From assembly GCA_023382975.1 (NCBI GenBank), contig JAHDXO010000049.1, forward strand, positions 22,162 through 86,161: DNA of 64,000 bases. Direction: 5' to 3'. Shown piece after piece: positions 16,424-25,780 of the stretch. The position numbers and the translations under genes are program-made. Origin of the DNA: Pirellulaceae bacterium (GTDB lineage: Bacteria; Planctomycetota; Planctomycetia; Pirellulales; Pirellulaceae). The notes below the pieces were generated by a model. It was not told the DNA's origin. It saw only the letters and a program-made list of their open reading frames with translations, and did no database searches. How positions within the stretch are numbered: position 1 is the first letter of the stretch; every line of letters begins with the position of its first letter.

Positions 16424-17737
16424 ATGAAACGAATGCTGACAGTGCTGGCGTTCGGCTGGTCGGGCCTCGCCCTGTGCGGCGCGGTGCTGGCGGCCGAGTC
16501 CGATCGGCCGGAACCGCCCGGTCCTGGAATGATGTTCCAGCGATTGGACCGCGACGGTGACGGCCGCGTGAAACTGGACGAAATCCCGGACGCCGCGCCG
16601 GACTTCGTCAAAGAACTGCTGAAACGAGCAGACAAGGATCAAGACGGCGTCGTGACGTTGGACGAGTTCCGGGCCGCGGTGCCGCAAATGGGGCCACGAG
16701 CCGGCGGACCGCCGATGGGACGCGGATTCGGCCCGCCCCCAGGATCTCCGCTCGCCGGGCGCGGCCGGCCGGATCCGGCACGCCCGGATGCCGATCGTCG
16801 ACCGAGCGGCCGGCCGGATGCGGGACGACCCGATGCGGCTCGCACGCCGAGCACCCGACCGGATGCCGTCCGAAGCGACGCCGATCGCCGACCGAGTGGC
16901 CGGCCGGACAGTGTTGGACGTTCCGCATCGCCGCGCGGGGCCCAGCCTGCCCCCACGCGCTGGCCCGAGCCTTCCGCCGCGGTGCGGAGTGCCGGACCGC
17001 CGTCGCCCGGAACCGGGGGCGATCCCAAAGCTTGGTTCGATCGGTTGGATCGCGACAAGGACGGAAAGCTGAGTCCCGACGAGTTCGCCGCTGGCATGCG
17101 AATGTTCCACGCCGGTTCGATGCAGCCCCGGCAGCGTCCAAGCGGCGGCGACTGGTCCCGTGGGCCGCGGTCGGGACTTCCCGGTAGCGTTGGGGGCCGT
17201 GGTCCCGCCAGGCCGGGCGCGTGGCCCGGTATGGCCTGGGGCCGCCCCCCGATGATGCAAAGCCCGTGGTCGGGCCCCCACCGCGGTGGCGCTCCGGTGA
17301 TGCGTGCGCCGCATGCCCGTTCGCCCTGGGCTCGTGGTCCCGCGATGCATGCTCCGTGGTCCGGTTCGCCTTGGGGACGCGGCGCGATGATGCACGGTCA
17401 GCCGCATCGCGGGATGCGGCCGAGCATTTCGCCCGAACAGCGCGAAGAAATCGCCAAACGCATCCAGCAGGCGCGAGCACACGCCGAGGCGACTTGGAAG
17501 AAAGCGATGGCCATGCGCGACCGAGCCCGGCAGGATCTGGTTCAGAAGCCGGTAAAGGCCGAAGCGGAGGTGAAGAAGGACGAGGCCAAGAAGACCAAGG
17601 TTGACGACAAGGCCGACGTCAAGAAGGAGGCCGCTGCCAAGAAAGCCGCCGCCGACAAGAAAGAGGCCGCTGCCAAGAAGGCAGCAGCCGAGAAGAAGAA
17701 GGCAGCGGAGAAGAAACCGGCCCCGAAGAAACCTTGA
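16424..17737 (+). CDS. Secreted EF-hand protein with Lys/Ala-rich tail
   Basis: A 437-residue protein with a signal peptide, LTVLAFGWSGLALCGAVLAAE. Three EF-hand loops are visible: DRDGDGRVKLDEI and DKDQDGVVTLDEF near residues 42-85, and DRDKDGKLSPDEF near 208. Between and after them is Arg/Pro/Asp repeat sequence (RPDA and RPSG units) and a Gly/Pro/Trp/His-rich stretch. The last 60 residues are almost purely Lys, Ala and Glu (KKAAADKKEAAAKKAAAEKK), like a histone H1 or TolA tail. It probably binds calcium outside the cytoplasm and may contact anionic polymers through the tail. A GTG at 16421 is an alternative start. A strong terminator follows. Confidence 0.8.
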   Translation: MKRMLTVLAFGWSGLALCGAVLAAESDRPEPPGPGMMFQRLDRDGDGRVKLDEIPDAAPDFVKELLKRADKDQDGVVTLDEFRAAVPQMGPRAGGPPMGRGFGPPPGSPLAGRGRPDPARPDADRRPSGRPDAGRPDAARTPSTRPDAVRSDADRRPSGRPDSVGRSASPRGAQPAPTRWPEPSAAVRSAGPPSPGTGGDPKAWFDRLDRDKDGKLSPDEFAAGMRMFHAGSMQPRQRPSGGDWSRGPRSGLPGSVGGRGPARPGAWPGMAWGRPPMMQSPWSGPHRGGAPVMRAPHARSPWARGPAMHAPWSGSPWGRGAMMHGQPHRGMRPSISPEQREEIAKRIQQARAHAEATWKKAMAMRDRARQDLVQKPVKAEAEVKKDEAKKTKVDDKADVKKEAAAKKAAADKKEAAAKKAAAEKKKAAEKKPAPKKP

Positions 17738-17790
17738 TCTGACGGATCGCAAGCCGGTTGGGAAAATCGGCTCTCGCAAATCGCCAAACC

Positions 17791-17832
17791 AAACCACGGA
17801 TTCGGGCTGCTCAAGCCCATCCGTGGTTTTTT
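17791..17832 (+). terminator. Rho-independent terminator after the EF-hand gene
   Basis: AAACCACGGA (17791-17800) pairs with TCCGTGGTTT (17820-17829), with further pairing of GGGCT with AGCCC inside, and is followed by a run of T through 17832. It lies 54 bases after the stop codon. Confidence 0.85.
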
Positions 17833-17901
17833 TGTTGGCGATTCGAGCTGGAGTTCACGATTTAGGATCGGCAAATGAATTACCGTCGGATTTTCAATGT
17901 G

Positions 17902-17951
17902 GTCATCACGCTCCGCCGTGATGACGAGTCGTCACGACGGAGCGTGACGAC
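17902..17951. repeat. Double-hairpin REP-like element
   Basis: Two adjacent palindromic units, one GTCATCACG...CGTGATGAC and one GTCGTCACG...CGTGACGAC, are near-complements of each other and could form one long stem or two hairpins. The element lies in a spacer between convergent genes. Similar words are common as dispersed repeats in planctomycete genomes. Confidence 0.6.
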
Positions 17952-17999
17952 TACAGATTTGGTGACAGTCACTTCCTTGCCGATACTTAGCGTGCCGAT

Positions 18000-18896
18000 T
18001 TACGCGAAGGGCGGTCGGATGCGACCGTCGCGGAGGATGGCGAAGAGGGCGGCGGCCAGCAGGTCGGCGGTGGTGCCCGGATTGCGGCGGTTGCCGTCGC
18101 AGCGAAGCCAGAAATCGAGATCGGCCAGCGCCTGCTGGTAGCTGTCTTCGCCGGGGCCGCCCGCGGCCAGCACGCGCGACGCGAAGTCGGCCGACCGCCG
18201 TGCGACATCGTCGCCGCACTTGCGGGCGATCAGGCTGTCCGGGTACTCGCTCATCAGCCGCATTTGCGTATGGACCACCGCATCGGTCAATCGCCAACCG
18301 CCCTGCACCCCTTCGACGAGCGACGGGACGGCGAACTGCAGCACCTGTTGGAAATCGCTGACGTACTGCCGGGCGACCAAGTCGCGGTCGGCGGCCAAAC
18401 GCATGGCGGCCAACAGATCGGTCGGCGGAGGCCCTGCTACATCCAACCTGTCCGCGCGACCCAAACCGCCGGGTTGGGCCAGTCGGATCGCTTCGTAGAC
18501 CTGCCGGGCATCGTCGGCATCGAGATTGGCAAGCACCTCGTCCAACCCGGCAGTGAGCGACCGATCGCGCGGCACACAGGCCAACGGCGCGATCAGCAGC
18601 ACGCTGCCCAGATTCGTGTTGACAGGCACCCACCGCCGCGTCGCCTGAATCGAACGCAGCACGGTCGCGCCCACGCCTTGCTCCGCGGCGCTTTCGACGA
18701 CCGGCCCGATGGCCGTGGCGCTGACGGCGAAGTCAAGGAACGTCATATCCTCGAAATCGCAGCCGCGGTGGACATTGCCCGGCTTTGGCGAGGTCGCTTC
18801 GATCAGACACGCCAACGTCGCGCACTGACCGATCGACAACCTGGAGACAGGTTCCGTCGTTGTCAGCGGAGAATCGGCCGGGGATTTCGCGGTCAT
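18000..18896 (-). CDS. CitG/MdcB-like triphosphoribosyl-dephospho-CoA synthase family protein
   Basis: A 298-residue cytoplasmic protein. The opening CATLACLIEATSPKPGNVHRGCDFEDM matches the nucleotide-binding start of the CitG family, followed by NTNLGSVLLIAPL, PGGLGRADRLDV, and GGWRLTDAVVHTQMRLMSEYPDSLIARKCG. CitG transfers the phosphoribosyl group from ATP to dephospho-CoA to make the citrate-lyase prosthetic group. There is no citrate or malonate lyase here. In many planctomycetes and methanogens a CitG-like protein is tied to tetrahydromethanopterin C1 metabolism instead, which may apply here. It is 25 bases upstream of the hydrolase gene on the same strand. Confidence 0.8.
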   Translation of the reverse strand: MTAKSPADSPLTTTEPVSRLSIGQCATLACLIEATSPKPGNVHRGCDFEDMTFLDFAVSATAIGPVVESAAEQGVGATVLRSIQATRRWVPVNTNLGSVLLIAPLACVPRDRSLTAGLDEVLANLDADDARQVYEAIRLAQPGGLGRADRLDVAGPPPTDLLAAMRLAADRDLVARQYVSDFQQVLQFAVPSLVEGVQGGWRLTDAVVHTQMRLMSEYPDSLIARKCGDDVARRSADFASRVLAAGGPGEDSYQQALADLDFWLRCDGNRRNPGTTADLLAAALFAILRDGRIRPPFA

Positions 18897-18921
18897 GGGA
18901 TTTCCCGTTCGTGGGATCGAG

Positions 18922-19815
18922 TCAGGTCGACTGCCTTTCCGGCACAGGGTTCTCCGTCAAGAACGCCTCGACCAGCGGCACGATGCGCTCGTGCGCATCT
19001 TCGATCACGTAGTGTCCGGCGTCGTCCAAGCGGTGTACCCGGGCGTTGCGGAACGACTCCAGCAGACGTTCCAGGCAAGCTGGCGTAAAGCACCAGTCGC
19101 GCATTCCCCAGATCATCATCGTCGGTTTCTCGGCCAGCGACGGCAGACCGCCCTCGATCGCTTCCAGCGTCTGCCACGTGGGATGGCGCCGCGTCATGGG
19201 AATGTCGGCAACGAAACGCTGGATGGCGACGCGGTGCGCCCAGCAGTCGTACGGGGCGAGCAATCCCGCCCGCACCGGAGGTGTCATCCGTCGCCGGTCG
19301 CAGACGGCCATGGTCAGCGCGGCGCGCGCAAACAAGTTCAGTCCGCGCACGGCCAACGTTCCGAAAACGGGCGTGCGGCAGACGCGGATCCGCAGCGGGA
19401 TGAACGGCGGCGGAAACGCTCCCGTGTTGAACAGCACCAGTCGCGACACGCGCTGCGGGACGCGCATCGCCGCTCCCAGTCCGATCGCGCCGCCCCAGTC
19501 GTGGACCAACAGCGTGATGTTCCGCAGATCCAGATGCTCGATCAGGCGGACCAGGTTCTCGATGTGCTGATCCAGCCGGTAGTTGTAGTCTTGCGGTTTG
19601 TCGCTCAACCCACAGCCAATATGGTCCGGCACCACGACGCGAAAGCGGTCGCGGAATGCTGTTACCAGATTACGCCAATAGAACGACCAAGTCGGATTGC
19701 CATGCACCATCAGCAACGTCGGGCCGGCGCCTTCGTCCAGGTAGTGGTAGCGCAGCGCGTCAAGCCGCATCTCGTGCGAGGCAAACGGGTACAGCGATTT
19801 CCAATCGTCGGGCAT
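18922..19815 (-). CDS. Alpha/beta hydrolase, haloalkane-dehalogenase/OleB-like
   Basis: A 297-residue protein. Motifs: oxyanion HGNPTWSFYWRNL (38-50), VVPDHIGCGLSDKP (61-74), nucleophile D106 in LLVHDWGGAIGL, and a C-terminal histidine in DDAGHYVIED. An Asp nucleophile instead of Ser marks the haloalkane dehalogenase subgroup. The PDHIGCGLSDKP segment recalls OleB, the beta-lactone decarboxylase of olefin synthesis, although no oleA, oleC or oleD is nearby. The frame is open far upstream, but ATG 19815 gives the usual family length of about 300. It is upstream in transcription of the CitG-like gene? No: its start at 19815 precedes the CitG-like gene on the same strand, so the two may form one transcript. 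Confidence 0.8.
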   Translation of the reverse strand: MPDDWKSLYPFASHEMRLDALRYHYLDEGAGPTLLMVHGNPTWSFYWRNLVTAFRDRFRVVVPDHIGCGLSDKPQDYNYRLDQHIENLVRLIEHLDLRNITLLVHDWGGAIGLGAAMRVPQRVSRLVLFNTGAFPPPFIPLRIRVCRTPVFGTLAVRGLNLFARAALTMAVCDRRRMTPPVRAGLLAPYDCWAHRVAIQRFVADIPMTRRHPTWQTLEAIEGGLPSLAEKPTMMIWGMRDWCFTPACLERLLESFRNARVHRLDDAGHYVIEDAHERIVPLVEAFLTENPVPERQST

Positions 19816-20016
19816 AGCACAAGATGGTAAACGTTCCGCTTGGTGTTTCGCAAGCAGCTTGACCGGTTCGGCAACTTTCGGCGAATCATCCCGGAATAGC
19901 CGGATTGCCAGAATTCCGCGTTTTTTCCGAGCCGTGCTCTGGATCGCTGATAAACAGTCGGTTATACATGGGCCAAGAGGGGACCGACGCGCCGTTGCCG
20001 ACAGGAGATTCCACCG

Positions 20017-21060
20017 ATGAAGAACCGAGTCCAAATTGCTCTGATCGCCGTTTCCGTGCTGACTCTGACCGCCGGCGCGGCGTATCTGCGGAGTCCTCAA
20101 ACCGGTGCGGACATGACGCGAGCCGCTGCGGCCTATCTGGCGACATTGACGGACGAGCAGAAAGCCGTCTCGCTGATGGACTACGACACCCCGAAGCGAG
20201 TCGGCTGGCATTTCATCCCAATGGACGAGCGCAAGGGACTGCAGGTCAAGCACATGAACGAGGCACAGCGCCAAGCGGCGTTCGAGCTGCTGGAGGCCGC
20301 GCTCAGCGAAGCCGGCTACGGCAAAGCGCGCACGATCATGGCGATGGAAGGCATCCTGCACGAACTGCAGCGGACCCGCGGCGGCGGGCCGATCCGCGAT
20401 CCGCAGCGCTACTACTACACGGTGTTTGGCGAGCCGAGCGAGACAGGCCGCTGGGGCTTGAGCATCGAAGGGCACCACCTGTCGCTGAACTTCGTCGTCG
20501 AGAAGAATCGCGTCATCGCCTCGACGCCGACTTTTTTCGCTGCCAATCCGAGCGTCGTCAAGGACGAATTCCCCGGGATGCCCGGCAAGGGAACTCGCGT
20601 GCTGGCCAAAGAGGAGACCATCGCCTTTGAGCTGCTTCAGTCGCTGAACGCGGCCCAGCGGGCCAAGGCGATCGTCGCGGACCGGGCTCCTCGGGACATC
20701 CGGGCGGCGGGCGAAGCGCAAGCGCCGAAGTACGAGCCGACCGGTTTGGCCTACGCGGACATGAACGCGGACCAGCAGCAGTTGATCGTCAACCTGATCA
20801 ACGTTTACGCCGGGAATCTGCCCGAAGATGTGTGCGCCGCGCGGTTGGAGGCCATCCGGACCGCGGGCTACGACCGCGTGTTCTTCGCCTGGGCTGGCGC
20901 GGACCGGCCCGGCATCGGGCACTACTATCTGATTCAAGGGCCGACGTTCCAAATCGAATTTGTGAACGTCCAGCCGGATTCCGCCGGCAACCCGGCCAGC
21001 CACATCCACAGCGTTTGGCGCGATCCTCAAGGCGACTTCGCCATCCCCGTCGGCAGGTAA
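20017..21060 (+). CDS. DUF3500 domain-containing exported protein
   Basis: A 347-residue protein with an N-terminal hydrophobic anchor or signal (IALIAVSVLTLTAGAAYL). The family pattern is clear: LATLTDEQKAVSLMDYD, WHFIPMDERKGLQVKHM, YYYTVFGEPSETGRWGLSIEGHHLSLNFV, GHYYLIQGPTFQIEFVN and HIHSVWRDPQGDF. DUF3500 proteins are of unknown biochemical role; conserved His and aromatic residues suggest ligand or metal binding. ATG 20017 follows AGGAG at 9 bases. It stands alone, with about 115 bases before the adhesin gene. Confidence 0.85.
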   Translation: MKNRVQIALIAVSVLTLTAGAAYLRSPQTGADMTRAAAAYLATLTDEQKAVSLMDYDTPKRVGWHFIPMDERKGLQVKHMNEAQRQAAFELLEAALSEAGYGKARTIMAMEGILHELQRTRGGGPIRDPQRYYYTVFGEPSETGRWGLSIEGHHLSLNFVVEKNRVIASTPTFFAANPSVVKDEFPGMPGKGTRVLAKEETIAFELLQSLNAAQRAKAIVADRAPRDIRAAGEAQAPKYEPTGLAYADMNADQQQLIVNLINVYAGNLPEDVCAARLEAIRTAGYDRVFFAWAGADRPGIGHYYLIQGPTFQIEFVNVQPDSAGNPASHIHSVWRDPQGDFAIPVGR

Positions 21061-21175
21061 GCGGGAGCTGGCATATCCCGTAAAGTCCGCATATCCGGCA
21101 GGACGATAGTAGATGTACCGGTCTGCGCGTCGTGTGCGCGCCGCATCGAATTCCTCCCGCTGAAAAGAGCCTACC

Positions 21176-24100
21176 ATGCCGTTCCCACTGCGGTCCCTGA
21201 CTGACTGGCTGTCTGGCGTTTCCCGGAATCGCAAAGTGGATCAACGGCGCAACCGCCGACGGCTGCTGCTGGAACCGCTCGAGCGGCGCAATTTGCTAGC
21301 ATCCGATCTGGCCGCCATCGCCGGGATCGTGTTTGTCGATCAGACTGACGATGGACTGACCGCGGACGACGTCCGTTTGCCCGGCGTGACGGTCAATTTG
21401 TTCCGCGATGGCGGGGATGGTCAATTCGGCGGCGACGATGCCTTCGTGGGTAGTTCGGTGACCGATGGATCGGGACGCTACCGGTTCGACGATTTGGGCG
21501 AAGGCGTCTACTTCGTCGAGCAGACCGCGGTCCCCGGCCTGCTCCAGCGTCCGAGCGAGACCGTGCAGGAGGTCGTGATCACGGCGGCGGACGCGGGTGG
21601 AACGCTGGGCGGCAGCATCGACTCGTTCGATGTCACAGCGCAGACCGTGGAAGTTTCGTCGCTCGTGCCGACCAGCAATTCCGATTCGGTGGCGGCCAGC
21701 GAAGCGATTGGCGGCGAACGCGACATCTTTGTGGAATTGACGGCGGGAGCGGGCGATATCGAGATGAAGGTCAGGCATCTGAACCGTCCCATCCTGTCGT
21801 TCTCGGCCGATTCCGGGGCTGTTGGACGCGGGATCGTCACCTGGGACGGTCCCGACAACGACGCGGATCAACTGGACGCCGATGGCCTGGGCGGCTACGA
21901 CTTGACGGAAAACGGCGCGAATCTGGGCATTCGCCTTCTGCAGGGCGCCGACTTGCCCGGCGGATTGGTGACGGTGCGAGTGTATACCGATGCGGGCAAC
22001 TTCTCGACGTTCAGTCAATCGATTCCGCAGACGCCGCTGGGCACGGCCGACGTGGAGACGATCTTCTGGTTTGCCGGTTTCACGGTGGCCGCCGGCAGCG
22101 GCGCCGACTTCACCGATGTCGGTGCGATCGAATTGGAGATCCAAGGTGTTCCGTCGATGGACGCGCAGATCGACGAGTTGGGAATGATCGGGCCGACGGT
22201 GCTGGCCCGGAACTTCGCCAACTTGGAACCCCTGAGTCTGGGCGACACGGTTTGGTTCGACGCCAACAACAACGGGCAATTGGATTCCGGCGAATTGGGA
22301 ATTCCCGGCGTGGTGGTCACGCTATACGAAGACACCGACGCGAACGGCGAGTTCTCGCCCGGCGTCGACGTTGCCCTGGGCACCGATACGACCGACGCCA
22401 GTGGCATCTATGGCTTCGGGAACCTGTTTCCCGGCGACTACATCGCGCAGATCGGTCCGGCGAACTTCGCCGCCGGCGGCGCTTTGCAGGGACTGGTCTC
22501 GAGCACCGGCAACGATCCCGTCCCCGATCCGAACGACGGGGTCGACGGCGACGACAATGGCTATCCGGTCGCAGGCCACGGCGTGGTCTCGCTGGCGATC
22601 ACGCTCAGCGCCGGCGGCGTACCCGACAACAACACCGACCGCGATCCCAACGCCGATCTGACGCTCGATTTCGGATTCACCGCGCTGGCCGATCTGCAGG
22701 TGGTCAAGACCGACGATCCCGACCCGGTCACCGCCGGCGACACACTCACCTACACCTTGGTCGTTACCAACCACGGACCCTCGCCAGCCAGCGGCGTGGT
22801 GCTCACCGATCCGCTGCCCGCAGGCGTCACCTTCCAAAGCGTGACCACTACCCAGGGCACGGCCGGTCATGCGGCGGGGATCATCACGGCGAACCTGGGC
22901 GATTTGGGCGTGGACGAATCGGCGACGGTTACGGTAGTGGTCACGGTCGATTCCTCGCTGACCGACGGCTTACAGAATACCGCCCAGGTGACCTCGGACA
23001 CCGTCGACCCCGTTCCGCAGAACAATCAAGACAGCGAGCCGACGGACGTCCAACAGCGAGTGAATCTGAGCATCGTCAAGCGCGACGCGCCCGACCCGGT
23101 GACCGCGGGACAGACGCTGACTTACACGCTGCTGGTGAGCAACGACGGACCCTCCGATGCGACGGGCGTCACGGTGGTCGACACGTTGCCGCAGGGCGTG
23201 ACGTTCGTCTCCTCGACCACCAGCCAGGGCACCATAGCGCATGTTGGCGGCACGGTTACTGCCAGCCTGGGAAATCTGGCGGCCGGCGCCTCGGCGACCG
23301 TTACCTTGACGGTCGATGTGTCCCCGTCGGCGCGTGGCGTGCTGCTGAACGAAGCGGAGGTTTCGGCGACCGAAGAGGAAACTGACCCGGACGACAATAC
23401 GGACACGGCCCAAACCACGGTCGCCGCCGAAGTCGATTTGGTGCTGACCAAGACCGACGCGCCCGATCCCGTCGTGGCCGGCGAACAATTGGTGTACACG
23501 CTGCTGGTCCGGAACGATGGTCCGTCGGATGCGACCGGGGTCACCGTCACGGACACGTTGCCCGCCGGAGTCCAATTCGTTTCCGCGGACGGCGCCGGTA
23601 CGGCCAGCAACAGCGGCAACGTCGTCACGATCGAGTTGGGCGATCTGGCCGTCGGAGAATCGGCCACGACGACGATCACCGTCCAAGTCGATCCGGCGAC
23701 TCGCCAGTCGATCGTCAACACGGCTTCGGTCGTTGCCATCGAGAACGAGCGCAATCTGCAAAACAACACCGATTCGGTGACTACGGCGGTGCTGGCGGAG
23801 ATCGATCTGGGGATCGTCAAGACCGACTCGCCCGACCCGGTGGCTGCCGCGGGCACATTGACCTACACGCTATTGGTGACCAACAACGGGCCTTCGCAGG
23901 CTACCGGCGTCACCGTGACCGACGTGCTACCCGCGGGTCTGACCTACGTTTCCGGCACGGCGACCCAGGGGACCGTTACGGCAACCAACGGCACGGTGAC
24001 GGCCAGCCTGGGCAATCTCGCCCCAGGAGGCTCGGCCACGATCACCCTGACCACGACGGTCGCCGGCTCGTTGCAAGGACAGATCGTCAATACGGCCAGT

Positions 24101-25666
24101 GTGTCAGGGAACGAAACGGACACCGAACCCGACAACGACACGAGCAGCCAAACGACCCAGATCGTGCCACGGGTCGACCTGCAGATCACCAAGTCGGATG
24201 CCCCCGACCCCGTCGTGGCCGGCGAGAATTTGACCTACACGCTGCTGGTCACCAACAACGGACCATCGTCGGCCACCGGCGTCTCGGTCGTCGACACGCT
24301 GCCGGCGAATGTTACGTTCGTCTCGGCCACGTCGACGCAGGGCACGGCCAGCCACGCCGCGGGAACGGTGACCGTGAACGTCGGCAACTTGGCACTCAAC
24401 CAAACCGAAACCATCACGATCGTCGTCACTGTCCCTCCGTCGGCACGCGGCAGCTTGTCCAATACAGCGACGGTCAGCGGGAACGAAGAAGAGACCAACA
24501 ATAGCAACAATACGTCGAGCGTGTCGACGGTCATCCAACCGGAGATCGATCTGGTGATCTTCAAGGCCGACTCGCCCGATCCGGTGATCGCCGGACAGAC
24601 GTTGACGTATACGCTGTCGGTCGTCAACAACGGTCCCTCCGACGCGACCGGCGTGACGGTCACGGACCAATTGCCCAGCGGCGTCACCTTCGTCTCGACC
24701 ACCGCCAGCCAAGGCACCTCGGCCAACTCGAACGGCACGATCACCGCCAACTTGGGCAACCTTGCCAGCGGTGCTAGCGCCACGGTGACCATCGTGGTGA
24801 CCGTCAATCCGTCGACCCGCGGGACCATCACCAACACGGCCAATGTCACCGGCACGGAAACCGAGACGCAGCCCCAGAACAACTCGGACTCGGAACCGAC
24901 CGTGGTCCAGGCGCAGATCGACTTGGCGATCACCAAGACCGATTCGCCCGACCCGGTCACTGCCGGCAGCCAACTGACGTACACCCTGACCGTCACGAAC
25001 AACGGGCCGTCCAGCGCTACCGCGGTCAGCGTCCAGGACGTGCTGCCTTCGCAACTCCAGTTCGTGTCGGCTACCGCCAGCCAGGGAACTGTGACTCACT
25101 CGCAGGGCACGGTCACTGCGACGCTGGGCGATCTGGCGGTCGGCGCCAGCCGGACGATCACGATCGTCACGCAGGTCGATGCCGGCTTCTCCGGCACGCT
25201 GACCAACCAAGCGACGGTGACGGGAACCGAGCCGGAGACAACTTCGGGCAACAATACGGCTTCGCAGTCGACGGTCGTCAACCCGCTGCTGTCCAGTTTG
25301 TCGGGTTTCGTGTACGTCGATTTGAACAACAACGGTCTGAAGGATGCGGGCGAAGCTCCGATCTCCGGCGTCACCGTGCGGCTGACCGGTACTGCGCTGA
25401 ACGGCTCGACGGTCCAGCGCCAGCAGGTCACCGGCAGCGACGGATCGTACGTGTTCAGCGATTTGCCGGCGGGGGTTTATCAGATGATTCAGGAACAGCC
25501 GCAGACCTACCTGGACGGCCGCGATACGCCCGGCACGGTGCCGACGGCCAGCGTCGAGAACAACACGTTTAACGGCATCCAGTTGGAGCCCGGCGCGCAA
25601 GGGACCAATTTCCTGTTCGGCGAACGTCTGCCCGTGTTCTCCAAGCGGCTATTCCTGGGCCGGTAG
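21176..25666 (+). CDS. Giant surface protein with SdrD B-like and seven DUF11 repeats
   Basis: A 1496-residue protein. The start carries the planctomycete LLLEPLERRNLLA motif (about residues 30-42) in place of a normal signal peptide. Then come an SdrD B-like domain (42-125), a region of unknown fold, a second SdrD B-like unit (SLGDTVWFDANNNGQLD, about 355-450), seven DUF11 repeats of about 124 residues from 505 to 1370 (each beginning like VDLQITKSDAPDPV, with TLTYTLLVTNNGPS), and a C-terminal SdrD B-like unit (SGFVYVDLNNNGLKD). It ends FSKRLFLGR, a possible surface-retention tail. Such proteins act as extracellular adhesins or matrix parts. The stop codon lies within the next repeat element. 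Confidence 0.9.
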   Translation: MPFPLRSLTDWLSGVSRNRKVDQRRNRRRLLLEPLERRNLLASDLAAIAGIVFVDQTDDGLTADDVRLPGVTVNLFRDGGDGQFGGDDAFVGSSVTDGSGRYRFDDLGEGVYFVEQTAVPGLLQRPSETVQEVVITAADAGGTLGGSIDSFDVTAQTVEVSSLVPTSNSDSVAASEAIGGERDIFVELTAGAGDIEMKVRHLNRPILSFSADSGAVGRGIVTWDGPDNDADQLDADGLGGYDLTENGANLGIRLLQGADLPGGLVTVRVYTDAGNFSTFSQSIPQTPLGTADVETIFWFAGFTVAAGSGADFTDVGAIELEIQGVPSMDAQIDELGMIGPTVLARNFANLEPLSLGDTVWFDANNNGQLDSGELGIPGVVVTLYEDTDANGEFSPGVDVALGTDTTDASGIYGFGNLFPGDYIAQIGPANFAAGGALQGLVSSTGNDPVPDPNDGVDGDDNGYPVAGHGVVSLAITLSAGGVPDNNTDRDPNADLTLDFGFTALADLQVVKTDDPDPVTAGDTLTYTLVVTNHGPSPASGVVLTDPLPAGVTFQSVTTTQGTAGHAAGIITANLGDLGVDESATVTVVVTVDSSLTDGLQNTAQVTSDTVDPVPQNNQDSEPTDVQQRVNLSIVKRDAPDPVTAGQTLTYTLLVSNDGPSDATGVTVVDTLPQGVTFVSSTTSQGTIAHVGGTVTASLGNLAAGASATVTLTVDVSPSARGVLLNEAEVSATEEETDPDDNTDTAQTTVAAEVDLVLTKTDAPDPVVAGEQLVYTLLVRNDGPSDATGVTVTDTLPAGVQFVSADGAGTASNSGNVVTIELGDLAVGESATTTITVQVDPATRQSIVNTASVVAIENERNLQNNTDSVTTAVLAEIDLGIVKTDSPDPVAAAGTLTYTLLVTNNGPSQATGVTVTDVLPAGLTYVSGTATQGTVTATNGTVTASLGNLAPGGSATITLTTTVAGSLQGQIVNTASVSGNETDTEPDNDTSSQTTQIVPRVDLQITKSDAPDPVVAGENLTYTLLVTNNGPSSATGVSVVDTLPANVTFVSATSTQGTASHAAGTVTVNVGNLALNQTETITIVVTVPPSARGSLSNTATVSGNEEETNNSNNTSSVSTVIQPEIDLVIFKADSPDPVIAGQTLTYTLSVVNNGPSDATGVTVTDQLPSGVTFVSTTASQGTSANSNGTITANLGNLASGASATVTIVVTVNPSTRGTITNTANVTGTETETQPQNNSDSEPTVVQAQIDLAITKTDSPDPVTAGSQLTYTLTVTNNGPSSATAVSVQDVLPSQLQFVSATASQGTVTHSQGTVTATLGDLAVGASRTITIVTQVDAGFSGTLTNQATVTGTEPETTSGNNTASQSTVVNPLLSSLSGFVYVDLNNNGLKDAGEAPISGVTVRLTGTALNGSTVQRQQVTGSDGSYVFSDLPAGVYQMIQEQPQTYLDGRDTPGTVPTASVENNTFNGIQLEPGAQGTNFLFGERLPVFSKRLFLGR

Positions 25667-25727
25667 CCGAAGTCGCGAGACTCCGGACGATGGCCGGGAA
25701 CTTCCGAATTCTCACGAATTCGGCTAC
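25663..25727. repeat. Dispersed double-hairpin repeat, copy 2 (inverted)
   Basis: Bounded by GTAGC and GCTAC, it contains CGAAGTC-GCGA-GACTCCG and CCGAATTC-TCAC-GAATTCGG. The last 25 bases are the exact complement of the first 25 of the copy at 2946-2999. The adhesin stop codon (25664-25666) is formed by the first bases of the element. Confidence 0.75.
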
Positions 25728-25780
25728 GGTCCAATTTGGCACGACGTTGCCCTCGGCCACGGTTGTGCTACGATGACCAC

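Noticed and set aside
18922..21234. A 770-residue reading of the alpha/beta hydrolase
   Set aside because: The upstream 470 residues lie antisense to the DUF3500 gene and have no family similarity; ATG 19815 gives the normal length.
24104..25600. A 498-residue minus-strand frame within the adhesin gene
   Set aside because: It mirrors the DUF11 repeats and consists of Arg/Gly/Val-rich shadow sequence.
21176..25666. The repeated DNA of the adhesin as a CRISPR or satellite array
   Set aside because: The period of about 370 bases corresponds to DUF11 protein repeats and no short direct repeats with unique spacers exist.
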